This document shows positions 42,721 through 54,744 of a stretch of DNA of 64,000 nucleotides, piece after piece. Within the stretch, counting starts at the first letter, position 1. Each line of letters starts with the position of its first letter. This DNA comes from Isoetes taiwanensis. Its lineage: Eukaryota > Streptophyta > Lycopodiopsida > Isoetales > Isoetaceae. The stretch is taken from the NCBI GenBank assembly GCA_021234155.1, contig JAJEKV010000060.1, forward strand, positions 6,160,323-6,224,322, read 5' to 3'. A program made the translations under genes and the position numbers. The notes below the pieces were generated by a model that was not told where the DNA came from, searched no databases, and saw only the letters and a program-made list of their open reading frames with translations.

Positions 42721-43689
42721 GGCTATGGCTATGGCTAAAAAACCCTTCTTTTTTTTTATTCCTTAAATCTTAAAGTAGAAACTAGAATTTGGCACAAATC
42801 TATTAGCAGCTGCAAGCTTTAAAGAAGGTGATTGCCATGGTATGGAACTTTAAGAATCTCTGCAACAACAATCCATGCAAAGAATGTTAGCTTATGTAAG
42901 TGTTTTAGCTAGTAAGAATTTAGTGTTAATTTCCTAGACCAAAGCTAGAAAACATAAGGAATTTCTTACCTTTCTTTAGAAACCATACAATGCTTCTATT
43001 CTATTCTATTCTATTTAGAAACCATACAATGCTTCTGAAAACCTAACATTTTCGAAGCCAGACTTGAGAAAGAGGCAATTTGCAGCAAGACATCAACAAA
43101 AAATACAAAGAAGATAATGATCTTGATGAAACTAACTTGATGAATGACCAATGTAAGGTGCTGCAATTGAGTTCCCAATTATCGGTCTGGATAATACATT
43201 AGAAATTTGCAAATGAGCCAATGAAGTAGGCTTAGTAATTTGTGAGGCATTAGCTAATGATTTACCTGGAGCTATCCACACCGACATTTGATTTGTCTTG
43301 CAAACGATCGAAACCTGAATGAGATGGCTAAGTTAGTATTTCCTCCTCAATGGAGTTGTTAAAATTACAAAGTATGATGAGATGATGTACTCGTTGAAGG
43401 CTTATCGCCAGGATTAAAAAACCATGTCCTTTTGGATTTTCAAAGAAAAACCCTAGTGATAAGCCCGCAGCAAAGGGCTTGGACAATCTTCAGGCTACTA
43501 CAAGGGTTCCCAAAAAATATGAATATCGATAAAGCCAGAAAGTGCGTGTTAACTAAATCCCTGCACAACATAAACACTAAAAAAAACTTCAAAATAAAAA
43601 GGCCTGGTCATGTCTGCCACGCGAAATAATAAACAAAACATAAATAAAGAGAGAAGGAGAGAATTAACTAATTATACATAATTAAAAGG

Positions 43690-44250
43690 GAGAGGGAGGA
43701 TGGGTTCAAGAGGAAGAGAAAAGGAAACTGCTGAGACAAAGACGCCGATTTGTGAAGCTGAAGAAGACCCATGCTATAAAAACCTAAACCAGAGGTCTAA
43801 AACTGTATGCAAAACATGCATGCATGCATGCTCCTCCTCCTGAGAATCTCGATCCTACAAAGTGGATCGATCTCCATTCTCATGAGGACTCGCATCATGC
43901 ATCTAAAACTGTCGATAAGAAGAGAACTCTGCTTAACTTTTAAGAATCGCAAAGGACGAAAGAGAATTGACTCAATCCAAACAACCAGGCCAGGATGAAA
44001 AGAGGAGAATGAAAAACGTCAGAATTGTCTATCCATATAGAAAGAAGCCCCTCCCCTGCATATCACGAGGAAGAGAAAAGAAAACTGCCGAGACGAAGAA
44101 GAAACACCAATTTGAGAAGCTGAAGAAGTCTCCTGCTATAAAAAACCTAAAGCAGAGGTTCAAAATTGCATGCAAAACATGCATACATGCATGCATGCTC
44201 CTCCTCCCGAGAATCACGACCCTACGGAGTGGATCGATTTGCAATCTTCT
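43690..44250 (+). repeat. Pair of diverged direct repeats about 363 bp apart
   Basis: About 180 bp (AGAGGAAGAGAAAAGGAAAC ... GCTATAAAAACCTAAA ... GCATGCATGCATGCTCCTCC ... GTGGATCGAT) at about 43700-43880 recurs at 44060-44240 with scattered changes. Each copy has a TATA-like CTATAAAAA about 45 bp before an alternating GCATGC palindrome run, so a duplicated small promoter is possible but unproven. No ORF with a known domain follows. Confidence 0.7.
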
Positions 44251-47200
44251 AATTAATTCAATGTCCAATAAAGCTAAAAAATATATCATTGGAAAGATGA
44301 TACCTCAAGGTATCCAAAAAATAGACTTTTTGGTTCAATCTATAACTTGTAGACAAAGCTACATTGTCCCAAAGTTTGTCTATTTCAAGACTGCTTTGGT
44401 TCAAAATTTGGTCACTTTTGTGGTTCATATATCATCCTAATATGGTTCAATTTCAATTCCTATATTTATTCCACAGAAATTTACAGCCCTTATTCACCCA
44501 GTAACCTAATAATAGCATGCAAATAACTTAAGAAATTCACAATGTATACCTCATCTTAATTTCTAGAGTAGTTCATACAAAGTCTAGGGAATTTAGTATT
44601 TAAGGCATGATTTAGAGATCAACCTGCACACACAAACAAAATTAGAGTTGCACAGCATAGGTAAAGCTAAGTTACAATTCCATTGTATATAGCCTCTGCA
44701 ACAGAGCGATATAAACAGATTCCAGATTAAATTTGCAGTAGGTAAATAAGATATTAAAGCCTTGATAAAGACACATTTACATTATATAATCTTGAAGATA
44801 CAAAAGAATTGAGAGATTTTTCTAATCTCTTTCTTTGAGTCCTATTAACAATTGAATCAATACTTACCCATGATCACATTCATGAAGTATCTTCAAGGCT
44901 ACAATCAATTTACCAATTAGTTTAGCCCCAAAACATGGAATAAAGGCAAGCTAAGTTTAGCCAAATGGCTATTTGCTTTTCCCAGGAAAAATGGCTAAAA
45001 CTAAATAGGAAAAAATGCAAAAAATAAAATTTTAGCCCAAAGTTTTGCATTAGAAGTAGAAATTGTGGGTTGAATAATGAAACCTCCACCTCCGGATAAC
45101 CCACTAGAACGCTCGATTAATTTCAACCTAAGAAAGGGTTTGAAAAAATGGATGGATTAGCCTACATGCGAACACACTAAGATCACGTAGGAACTTTGAA
45201 ACTTACAAATACCTAGGGGTCCAATTTTTGTTTTTATTTTTTCTTATTCTAGATATGAAGTTGAAGCATTCATAGAGTTGATCATATCTAGAAGGAACAA
45301 TGTACTTCCTTTTTCTTTTTAGTTTTGAGCGTATTCATATTGTATACGCTTTGTTGTTTCTTTGTATCCAAGGAGGTATAACAATGACTAAAATTGTCAT
45401 TATACATTGTTGAGTTAGTTTACTTTGTCCATATTTTAAATTATGTTAGCCAATAATGAATTCAATGCCTTTGTCCAAAAGCTTGGACTTTTAAGTGGCG
45501 TAATGTGATGGCTAATATTTGCTCCCCCATATTTTTGAAGTTTAGCCAAAGCCAAGAAATAGTGATGGAAAAATCATCTAGTTTAGCCAAGTGCTAAAAA
45601 CGTCAGCTCCAGACTTGAGGTGGTTTGGCCAAACTTATTTTGGCTACTAAAATATAAAATTAGTAATTTATTCCATGGTCCCTAAATCTGGATTTTCAGG
45701 TCCCTTCTTCTCTATTTTGAATTTTCACCCAGTCATTCTCATCATCAAAATGATCCTGACATCATCAAAGCATTTGTGTCGGTATTTGCTATTGGAATAT
45801 GTACGCCAAATTTCCAGGAATTAGCTTCATTATTGCATCAAGTTTATTATAATTATCAGGTTTGGTATTTCTAAATTTCATCTTCCTCTTCACAGTCTAA
45901 TTTATCATCCTCATCACTAACATATTTCTAAATCTAGATTTGTATCGGATTCGGCTGAATCAAGATCTTAAGCTGCAATTTGAGTTGTTAGATGAACTTT
46001 AAATAAAAACAAATAAAGAAGGAAAATAAACTATGAACTTGTAAAATATAAAATACAAATTCTGTGCCTTCTCTCTTCACTTTCCTTTGCCTTTCTTGCC
46101 TCGGATTTCTTGTAATTTTGCCTCCTTAAGCCCTTTGCTTTTACTCCTCTTTCTCACGAATTTTTAGCTGCTTATTTTATTCTTTACTCTTCACGAGTTT
46201 GCCTTCTTTGCCTTAGTAACTTCCTCCCTTACATTCTTCTTTTCTTTCTTCTCTATTTCTTCTTGCTAGCTAGCTATAATATCTATAGTCATGAAATGTA
46301 CATGATATCTCACGGGCATAAAAGTTCTCCTACCTCTTTGCCTAATCTAAATTTGTGCCTCTCTGACAGAAATCCTCATTATCTCACGCCGCATTACGAT
46401 CTGCGTTTTCCTACAGCACTCATTCACGGCATCGCCAGTTGATCCGGAGGTGTATCAGCCACTGTTTATTAAAATACTCAAAGTCTCTACCACTAAGTTT
46501 TGTACACATTTCGAAACATAGCGAGAACACGTTGACCCTCCATATTTCTTCAATGTTCTTTTCAATCTTCTTTGCACCCTTCCTTGAGAATGACCTAAGG
46601 CCAAATTCTTTCTTGCTGCCTCGGATTCATCACAATTCATATGTGATTTGCATCAAATTGTATGACCAGAATAAAAGCATCTATAAATTTGGGAAGTGCA
46701 GTTATCGGGCATTATCAACAACTGCTTTCCTCAAAAACTAGTCACGGATGTCTGCCCTTGAAGCAAATTTTCCACCATTTCATGTCCAAGAATGCCATCG
46801 ATTGAAAGAGGGAGTGGCTGCCATTAACAGATGCAACCTTATCTCTAAGCATCCAAGTAACTCGGGTTCCATCGGTATACGCAAGCGCGAACAACAATAT
46901 CCTCCTCATCCTTTGTGAAGGGTCGGACAGGCTGCTTCCCATTTTCACACTTAAAAATGAGCAGATAGTTTCTGGTTGTATGAGGGATGTCATGTTTTCT
47001 TCGGTACTTCGTTCAGTTACGTATTGCTCCATGCAAACGCAAGCAGCAATATCTCACTCCTCGCTGTGAGTGGGCGGAAGCTTCTTCATTTTCACCTTAA
47101 AATATCAAGCGGATAGTTTCTTAGGGTTGTATGAGGATGTCATGTTTCTAGCAATCTTAGAATGTTGAATAACTCTCTTCTACGCCTTCTTCCAAGCTGA

Positions 47201-50200
47201 CATCCATACGATTTCTTTTGTCCATGACCCTCTCTTCATATTCTCAATTTCTTATCTTTCTACATCCGGGGAGGAGGGGCAAGCAAGTGGGGAGCCAGCG
47301 AGGAAGGAGTGTAGCAGCCCGGGATCTTCATCTCAACATGAAGAAGAAGCGAGGATTTGGATGGATGGAAGTAAAGCGAGTTTTAAGAGCCACTGAATAG
47401 CATTCTAAATGAAAGCGAAGCGAAAATTTGATTACGAAGATGCATAGAAATATTGTGATTTATAGAGTGAAGTGTTGCATTTAGTTATGTGGTACATGGT
47501 CAAGTAATATAAGCAGAAGGTTGGATTGCATGCCTTATCAATGATCTGAGGAGAAATACGGATCATTCATATTTGGGGGTAAAAAGATTCTTGTGTGGGA
47601 AAAGTAAGATGGACCAGCTCTCAAGACGGCTCGAGACTAATTCTTGCGGAGGTATTGTTTGCATGCATCTGCTAAAAGCATAATTCGAGGCATGATTTCC
47701 AACCATAGAGCAGAGAAAAGAAATAAAAAAAGGAGAAAAATTATGGGATAAGGAGTGAACTAACTATGGAAAGATCCTTGTTCTAGTAGTAGCGTTTACT
47801 CTAAAATAAGAGTGTGCGTTTCAAATAGGAAAAGAGATGAATTTATACAAAAGCCACATGTTGAACCATGGGATACCTTTGCACAATCCACTTTGAAACT
47901 TCCCTTTGGACGAACAATGTCGATTTCTTTGCCTTCAATAGCACTAAAAAGCGTCAACAATGGATTTAAAACTACATGCCGTTGGATCTAAGGGCTATCG
48001 AGATGGCAAACAATTTGTCCAAATTTTGGATGGGATGTGGTATCGGAAGCGAATAATAGTTCTTCTTTAATTTTAAAACATAGGGATATTTGGAAGAACA
48101 TGTCACAGTTGGTATTTGGAAAAGAACATGTGCTTACTGAATGATGTACACCAAAGGTTTTTTTTTTAGAAGTGGCATTTCAAAGAGTTAATGCGAATAG
48201 ATGTAGAAGTCATTAGGACCCTTGGCTGGGAAAACAAATTGTTGTATCCAAATGAAGGAAGAATCATTAAAACTTTTGCATGCATTATAAGTCTTCACAG
48301 TAGATGCAATGCTAGATATAGAAAAAATTTGTTAGTTGGATGATTATGTGAGAAATATTTAGAAATATGGCTATTACTTGAAACTATGTGTTTTAAATCT
48401 TACGGATGGAGTGCCATTTTTTCTCTTAAGGTGCATTATTCTCCTTCTTCCTATAGATCAAAGAAATATTAGAAATTAGATTTTCATTTTATACGAGATA
48501 CTCCACATTGCAATGGATCTTTGCATGATTTTTGAACATATGCTTGCTCACGTATGCATCTTGCTAGTGAAGATTTATTAATACCATTACGAGTGGCTAG
48601 CATGAAGCATATTCTTCCTTTTTGCCTTGGGTGCCATGATATTTTCTTTAGCAAAGGTTGGCCTTGAGTTCAGCAGGTATGGATATGCGTGTCAAATTGC
48701 CTATGCTTCTCCAATAAAGAATTTTTGAATTACGTATTACTGCATTTATAGAATGAGCTAAATAGGAAGTGTTGGGGAACAAATGAAACTCCTAAATGTA
48801 AATGCAAGCAATCTCTCTTTAAACAAAACATTCAAGTGGAACAATGAGAGAAAACTCCAAAGAGCCAACTCAAGATCAAAGTTCTGAGCTCTCATGATGT
48901 GCATTGTCTTTGACATGAATTCCTTCTATCTATTACAATTTTCAATTTGGAAAGTCTGATGGCATTGCATTGTCTTTATCATTTAATTTCTTCAGGTCAT
49001 TTTGAGTGGGCCGAGAGCTTTTGTTATTTGAGATATCTATTCTAGGCAAAAATTCATGAATTCAGATAAATTATCATGTGATAGATTAAACCTTAATTCG
49101 AGATTCTTCCCCTACCATTCTTCACAGGCATACCAATGTTTGTAAAACCATAAGGGACATCTTAGAGCGCAGCATGGGGGCCTCTTTTATGATAGACACA
49201 CATATTTCATGCTGAATATTTTATATTTTTGTGGGAAACTTGATAAAACGGCATCAAAATGCACATTTGTTATCAAATGCAAAAATTCTTTTTTAGTAGG
49301 GTAGAAAGGAGATTATGGAATGGAACTTGCCACTTTTCAGACTCATATTCTAGCCATTTGAGGACAAGACAAAGATGCTAACCTCCTATTTCCAATCTCT
49401 AAATATTTACTTTATTAGCGATTGCTTGGCGTTCTTTGGTGTTAGATTAGTGATTATGTGTTAGTAGTATTATTATTCAGACGATGGGGCATCACAAGAT
49501 TATTATTAATAGGGCATGGTGGTACAACTTCGAACTTTATGCATATGATGGTAGCAATATGTTGGGGATTGAGCTACATAAACACGGTATCTACGGGGAT
49601 ATATGTAGTAGATAAGATTTAGATCTTAATTTCTTTTCCTTTTGATCATTCCATGGAGTCACAAAGCACAATATAGGCTCTTTTTGTTCTTTCTTGCTAA
49701 AGAAGAATGTTTGCAAAGGCTACCGTTCTATGAAAGTAGCACCGACTTGGCCATGGAACCCAGGAGCAAATAGCCTTTTATTAATAAGAAAAAATGGCCT
49801 CCAGCAAGGCTTGCATCACCCAGGGTGAATTTACACAGCCAGTCAAGCATCCTAGACACCTACATCTAACACCTAAAAGTGAGAGTTATATCTCAGTTTA
49901 AAGTGCGCACAAATATCCCCTAAAATGAGTTATATCTGGAGTTTAAGGTGTACACAAATGTTTCAGTGGAAGTGACCTTAGATGTGACAAAATAGTGGAG
50001 TCTTTGAACTCAAAATGGTGGCATATTATGGATTGTACAATTTGGTGACATACATTGCGGGAATATAACCAACAATTGCTTGTTTGCCCTTATTACATTT
50101 TGTTATTGTTTGGGTATTGTAAAAAATCCATCTTGTTAACTTAAATCTGAGGAGATTATATATCTGGTGATGCCGAGAATATTGTGGCGGGAGGTACTTG

Positions 50201-53200
50201 AAGTGCAATATTAGAGAATGCCAAGAGGCTAATTATAAAATAACCGTTTCGCACGGTACAATGTTGGAAGATATTACTGTCGAGTTTGACTTTAAGCAAC
50301 TTATAGTTGCATGTTCAAATTTAAAACATTAACAACTTTCTTTACCTTTGCATGCTTCTTTGGAACTTAGAAAGAGATAAAAACAGTTCCCAAGCTCTGC
50401 TTGACCATTGGGGTATTTTGCAAGATCAGGCAATAAACAACGGCATAAGTGCTTTTTAATCAATAGCATATTGAACTATGCCTCTCATCAAAAAGCACAA
50501 TATTTACGCAAAATACCATTTCCACAGTAGTATAACTTCAGAGGCTTCTTGCAGAGATAAAATGTGGAAGCTAGGACAATCATGCAAGGACCTCTGTCAT
50601 AGCATCCGTACTCATCTCCAAATCTATAAGCCACAATGCATAGAGGTCTTGAAAAAAGAAATGAAAGAACTGGCAGAAAAAATGGGCCGATCATTTGGGA
50701 CCCTATCACTCTGCAATAGAAGGATGGAGATACTGCTGGAAGTAAAGCCACAGGAATGTCTTCACAAATAACTCCTCCTGAAATAGAACAGCAGCTATCA
50801 ATCTGAAAAAGAAGAAGTAAAATGAAAATGGGCTCCCCGGAATATTACTCTATTAATACACAGATGGCCTCATGCAAACAGGGCGAAACATGCAGCTTGC
50901 CATGCCGGAATTTCTGGCATGCCTAGAACGAACAGATGCATACGATCCAGCACAACAGAGACTCAGGTCAACCAGCAAGGGAAATGCCCAAGTAGAAATT
51001 ATAAAATGCAAGGCCGGATCCCCTGTTCGGATTTCGTTGCCATGATTCAAGTGCTGGAGGCGACACATTGACAGTTAATGAGCATAGTTGGGACAGAACC
51101 TCTAAAGGATAGGGGTGACTCTGCCTCTGGCTTGGCGAAGAGTATTAGATAGATGTTCTACTCTTCTCTCTGTACAAAAAGCAAGCAAATGCATTTAGAA
51201 ATAAATCTATCTGCAACTGCTTGAAACATTATAAGTGTCTGTATTGTGCCCAAGGAACTGGCTATGGTGAAATTTGGAATCTGCAAACATAAACAAAACA
51301 TTGAGCGTACAGAAAAAATGAATAGATGAGAAATAAAAGCCCAAGATCAAAGATGCAGATGGAGGCTACTAAAGGAGGTATACATTGAATAATCCGGGGC
51401 ACAGTTTCAGAAGTATGAACAAAATTGCTATGCAAAGAAGCTCCTAACCACTTGATTCCATTCATATCATATTACTGAACTTAATTTGCTTGTGCAAAAA
51501 CTCCACAACAACGTTATTCCTGTTTTAATTCAGGGTCCAATTGACATAAACCTGTGCAAATTTAGTGGGCAAAAACTATACCCAAAAGCCCACGATACTT
51601 TAACATAAGAAAAACAACGACATAATAAAAAATCAGCGTGCTTATAGTTATGACCAAAACTTTGCATAGGCCTTGCAGAACATAGTTGTCTCATCCCAAT
51701 TATTCACAATACTATGCATGTTACTCCAAATGATCAAGCTAATCACGAGGTCAAATGACAAAAAGTGAAATAAATCGTTAAGTCTGAACTTGCAGTTTAG
51801 GGCTAAGGTAAGCGGCCGACTCTTAGGATCTTGAGACAACACAGAAAATGTGAAGTTGAGTAAGCAACCCCATAGCCACAACACTTGAAGTAGTAAATTT
51901 TTGAAAGCCTGGATAGAGAAGTGTTCCACTAAGACTTATAGCTAGATTGATTCATGGCTACGGCTGGCGTGACATATGGTGTGGGATATCTTTAGGATAT
52001 GCCTTTGCTCTTTTATGTTACGAGGGTGCAAAACATAAGCATCTAGGCGGCATCTGAGACAAAGCACCATATCGTAGGGCTCCATGACTTTGTACAGGCA
52101 AGAATGCCTTTGTGAAACAAGCCATGCATGGCTTCTAGCGAGAAAGTGAAATTAGGTGGGGCCAAAAGAAACCAAAACGCCAATGCCCGCGACCTTCCAT
52201 TCTCACCGATTATTCTAATTTGATTCAATGCTTGAGTAAAGCCAACACGTCGTTGAATAGCGGCTCACGAGGAAGCAAGCATTTCCCATGAAGGAGAAAG
52301 CAGTAAGAAAGGTATGTTGGAAAAAAAGTCAAAAAATCAAGCCGTTCAATTTAGAGTCGTTTAAAACCAGAACCTTACATTAAAATTTTATAATATAGGA
52401 TGAAAAGTTTTAGTCATACAAAGCCATCTATTGATATACATGATTTATTAAAGCTTTACGGCTCAAACAATCACGAAGTAAATCATCTTCTCACCATAAA
52501 ACTTGGGTGTGATATTAGTAATCTTAAGTTAAAGCATCTTAGATATGCCAATATAAATCTTATCAAATCATTGAAATGTGGTCTTAAAATTAACCACAGG
52601 CGTCACGCTGGGACTAGTGCCATAGTATTACCAAGACAAAGTAATATAGATAGTTCTTTATTGCGAGGAAGTGTGGAAGTGACTTGTCTTCTCCATTGGC
52701 TTACCCGGGCTCTAGATGGAGTCTGAGCATTCCATCGACATTGCTTACAAAGCAAGTGTATTGTAAAGTGTGATACAATTTTTGCATGTATGAGGCTTCA
52801 TCATCTTTTTTTTTCAATATCGTGTTGCCATTTGAGTCCACGTTTCCAATAACTGGAAGCAAGCATAAACACATTTGGTGAGATATGCGCTTAGATTCAC
52901 GTGGAATAGATAGTACATGCATTACCTAGTGACCGTAAATTTGGAGTCGAGTGGCTAATTAGAGCTAGAACAAGATATTGTCAGGCATCAGTTTAGTTCA
53001 ATTGTCTCGTATTGCATCAATTGTGTCTTCTAAACAGCTAATTCTCAAGTGGATGTTAAAATGCTATTTCATTTTTCTATTCTAGTCTCTTAAATTGAAA
53101 TACGCTCCCACAACTTCTGAGATACATGGTGCTACATGGTACGTACTTGGGTGAATGTTAATACAACTCACAACTACAAATACATGAATTGCTACATAAA

Positions 53201-53900
53201 TTCTTGCGACACGAGGTTGGGCCGTTAATAGTGGGTTCAACCCCGCGGGTTTAGAAGCTGAAGAAGAAATGTTCCATGGTGACGCTTGGCTGGCGCGTCA
53301 TCTTTAACATGTTTAAAAGACATATCCTCCAAGGAAGCATACGATAAATTTCATGTATGTTTCATATGTCCTTCAAAAAAGCCACAGCATACATACACCA
53401 TTTAATTTAACATTTGCAGGCATAGACGATCGTAACTAAGTAAAATCGATATGGGTAGATGTTTATTATAGGTCCCAACGACTAATAACATAGACGTGAG
53501 TAGATGTTTATTATAGATCCCAAGTCCTATGAGACCGAATGAAATATGTCTGGGGCCTATAAGTCAAATTCATCCTTTGTCCAAGGATAGTGTTGGTAGC
53601 TAACACTCTTTATCCAAAGTCTATTGACACATTGGCTTTGGGTGGCTTACTTTACTTTGATGAAACTTTGGGTACTTTAATACTTTTGATGATTGTTTTT
53701 GGGTTGAACTTCGGTTGCCATAATGCTTCTGTGATACTTAGGTGTTTCCAATGAGGGTTTGCATGAGAGACACATTGTAGGAGCAATTGGAGTTTGCAAA
53801 TTTTGCAGCATTAGTGGGATTGCATAATCCTTATTGATGCGTGATCACACACCTTGGAGCATATTATCCTTGCAAATCCTTGAAGCCCCCTCCGCATTAC
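44251..53900. other. Long AT-rich region without recognisable genes
   Basis: Short ORFs of up to about 100 codons show no domain. Recurrent GTTTAGCCAAA-type words occur at 44920-45650 without clear ends. A TA-rich segment AGCCTTTTATTAATAAG near 49776 resembles a LINE 3' end on the minus strand. 53440-53530 carries a diverged duplication of GTAGATGTTTATTATAG. Nothing stronger is seen; plant non-coding or ancient transposon DNA. Confidence 0.5.
46860..47160 (+). repeat. Diverged tandem repeat of about 150 bp
   Basis: ACGCAAGC ... AGCAGATAGTTTCTGGTTGT then ATGAGGGATGTCATGTTTTC (46876-47000) recurs at about 47036-47156. The minus strand of unit 1 is an open 96-codon frame (46742-47032), including RILLFALAYTDGTRVTWMLR. 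It was not assigned and could be a decayed plant gene. Confidence 0.5.
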
Positions 53901-53947
53901 ATTAGCAGTATCTTTTGTAGATCCCAACAAAGCGGCAAGGCGGCCAT

Positions 53948-54191
53948 TTAGCAATCCTTTCTGCATGAAGTAGACGTTTCTCCCTGCATTGCATCGCGGC
54001 TGGCCTCAGTGGTATATAGAAATGGACTACCTTCAGGGAAATACATGGGTTTGTGATTCCCTCCCCAGCACATTGGGCCCATTCCAATGTACCCATGGGG
54101 GCATGAGGGGTAGCATAATCCCTCATACAAATCCTGTGACAAAACAAAGCATGATGAGTCTATATCATAGTCGCCGTATGTAGTCATATGT
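53948..54191 (-). pseudogene. Cysteine-rich coding fragment
   Basis: After a TTTTGTCACAG acceptor-like site the minus strand reads DLYEGLCYPSCPHGYIGMGP then MCWGG. The pattern CYxxCxxGYxGxGPxCW has the look of a conserved cysteine-rich extracellular or lysosomal-type module. The frame ends in CRKDC and a stop just left of this block. No signal peptide or neighbouring exon was identified. An exon scrap or decayed gene; the family is not named. Confidence 0.35.
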
Positions 54192-54744
54192 CCTAAGGGA
54201 TGCTGCCAAAGTGGAATAAGGATATAAGCTACTAAGTAATAGGATGGCGCCAAGTGGTATGGTGTGGAAGTCACTCGCTAACTAATAATTGATTGATCTT
54301 TCTTAGTCTAGAGTAGTTGCACCCACTCACTAATTAATAATTGATTGATCTTTTCTTTGACAAATTGATATAGAAATTGATCAATTCACAATTGACAATT
54401 GACGTAAAAATACCATCTATCTATCTATAATTCTATGCATTGTGAAGAAAACAGCAATGAAATAATAATAAACTTTCTGTCACGGAGACCATGGCGATGA
54501 GGACCCGCGAGGATAGAAATGGCTGATATGGATGGATTGGCGAGAAGCAAACCAATGCGTAGGTCAGGTAGGAATGACCATTCTGACATCGTCTGTGGCT
54601 GACCTTTGGCCCACATTTTAGTGCGGTAATGACCCATTAGGCTTAAATTAGGGCGTATTAGTTAAAATTATATGTCATAAAACTTCTCACGAATTTCTGG
54701 GCGGCACTTTTATTCTCTGATTTTTTTTTTTTTATCAGGACTTC
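54192..54744. other. AT-rich junction with short repeats
   Basis: ACTAATAATTGATTGATCTT is present twice (about 54282 and 54335). A T-run (54722-54733) sits just before an abrupt change to GC-rich sequence at about 54745, a likely insertion boundary. No gene. Confidence 0.5.

Noticed and set aside
44900-45660. Inverted-repeat transposon defined by GTTTAGCC words
   Set aside because: The words recur but no matching ends or target duplication could be aligned.
53215-53260. tRNA gene around GTGGGTTCAACCCCGCGGG
   Set aside because: The B-box-like word is present, but no cloverleaf with acceptor and anticodon stems can be drawn.
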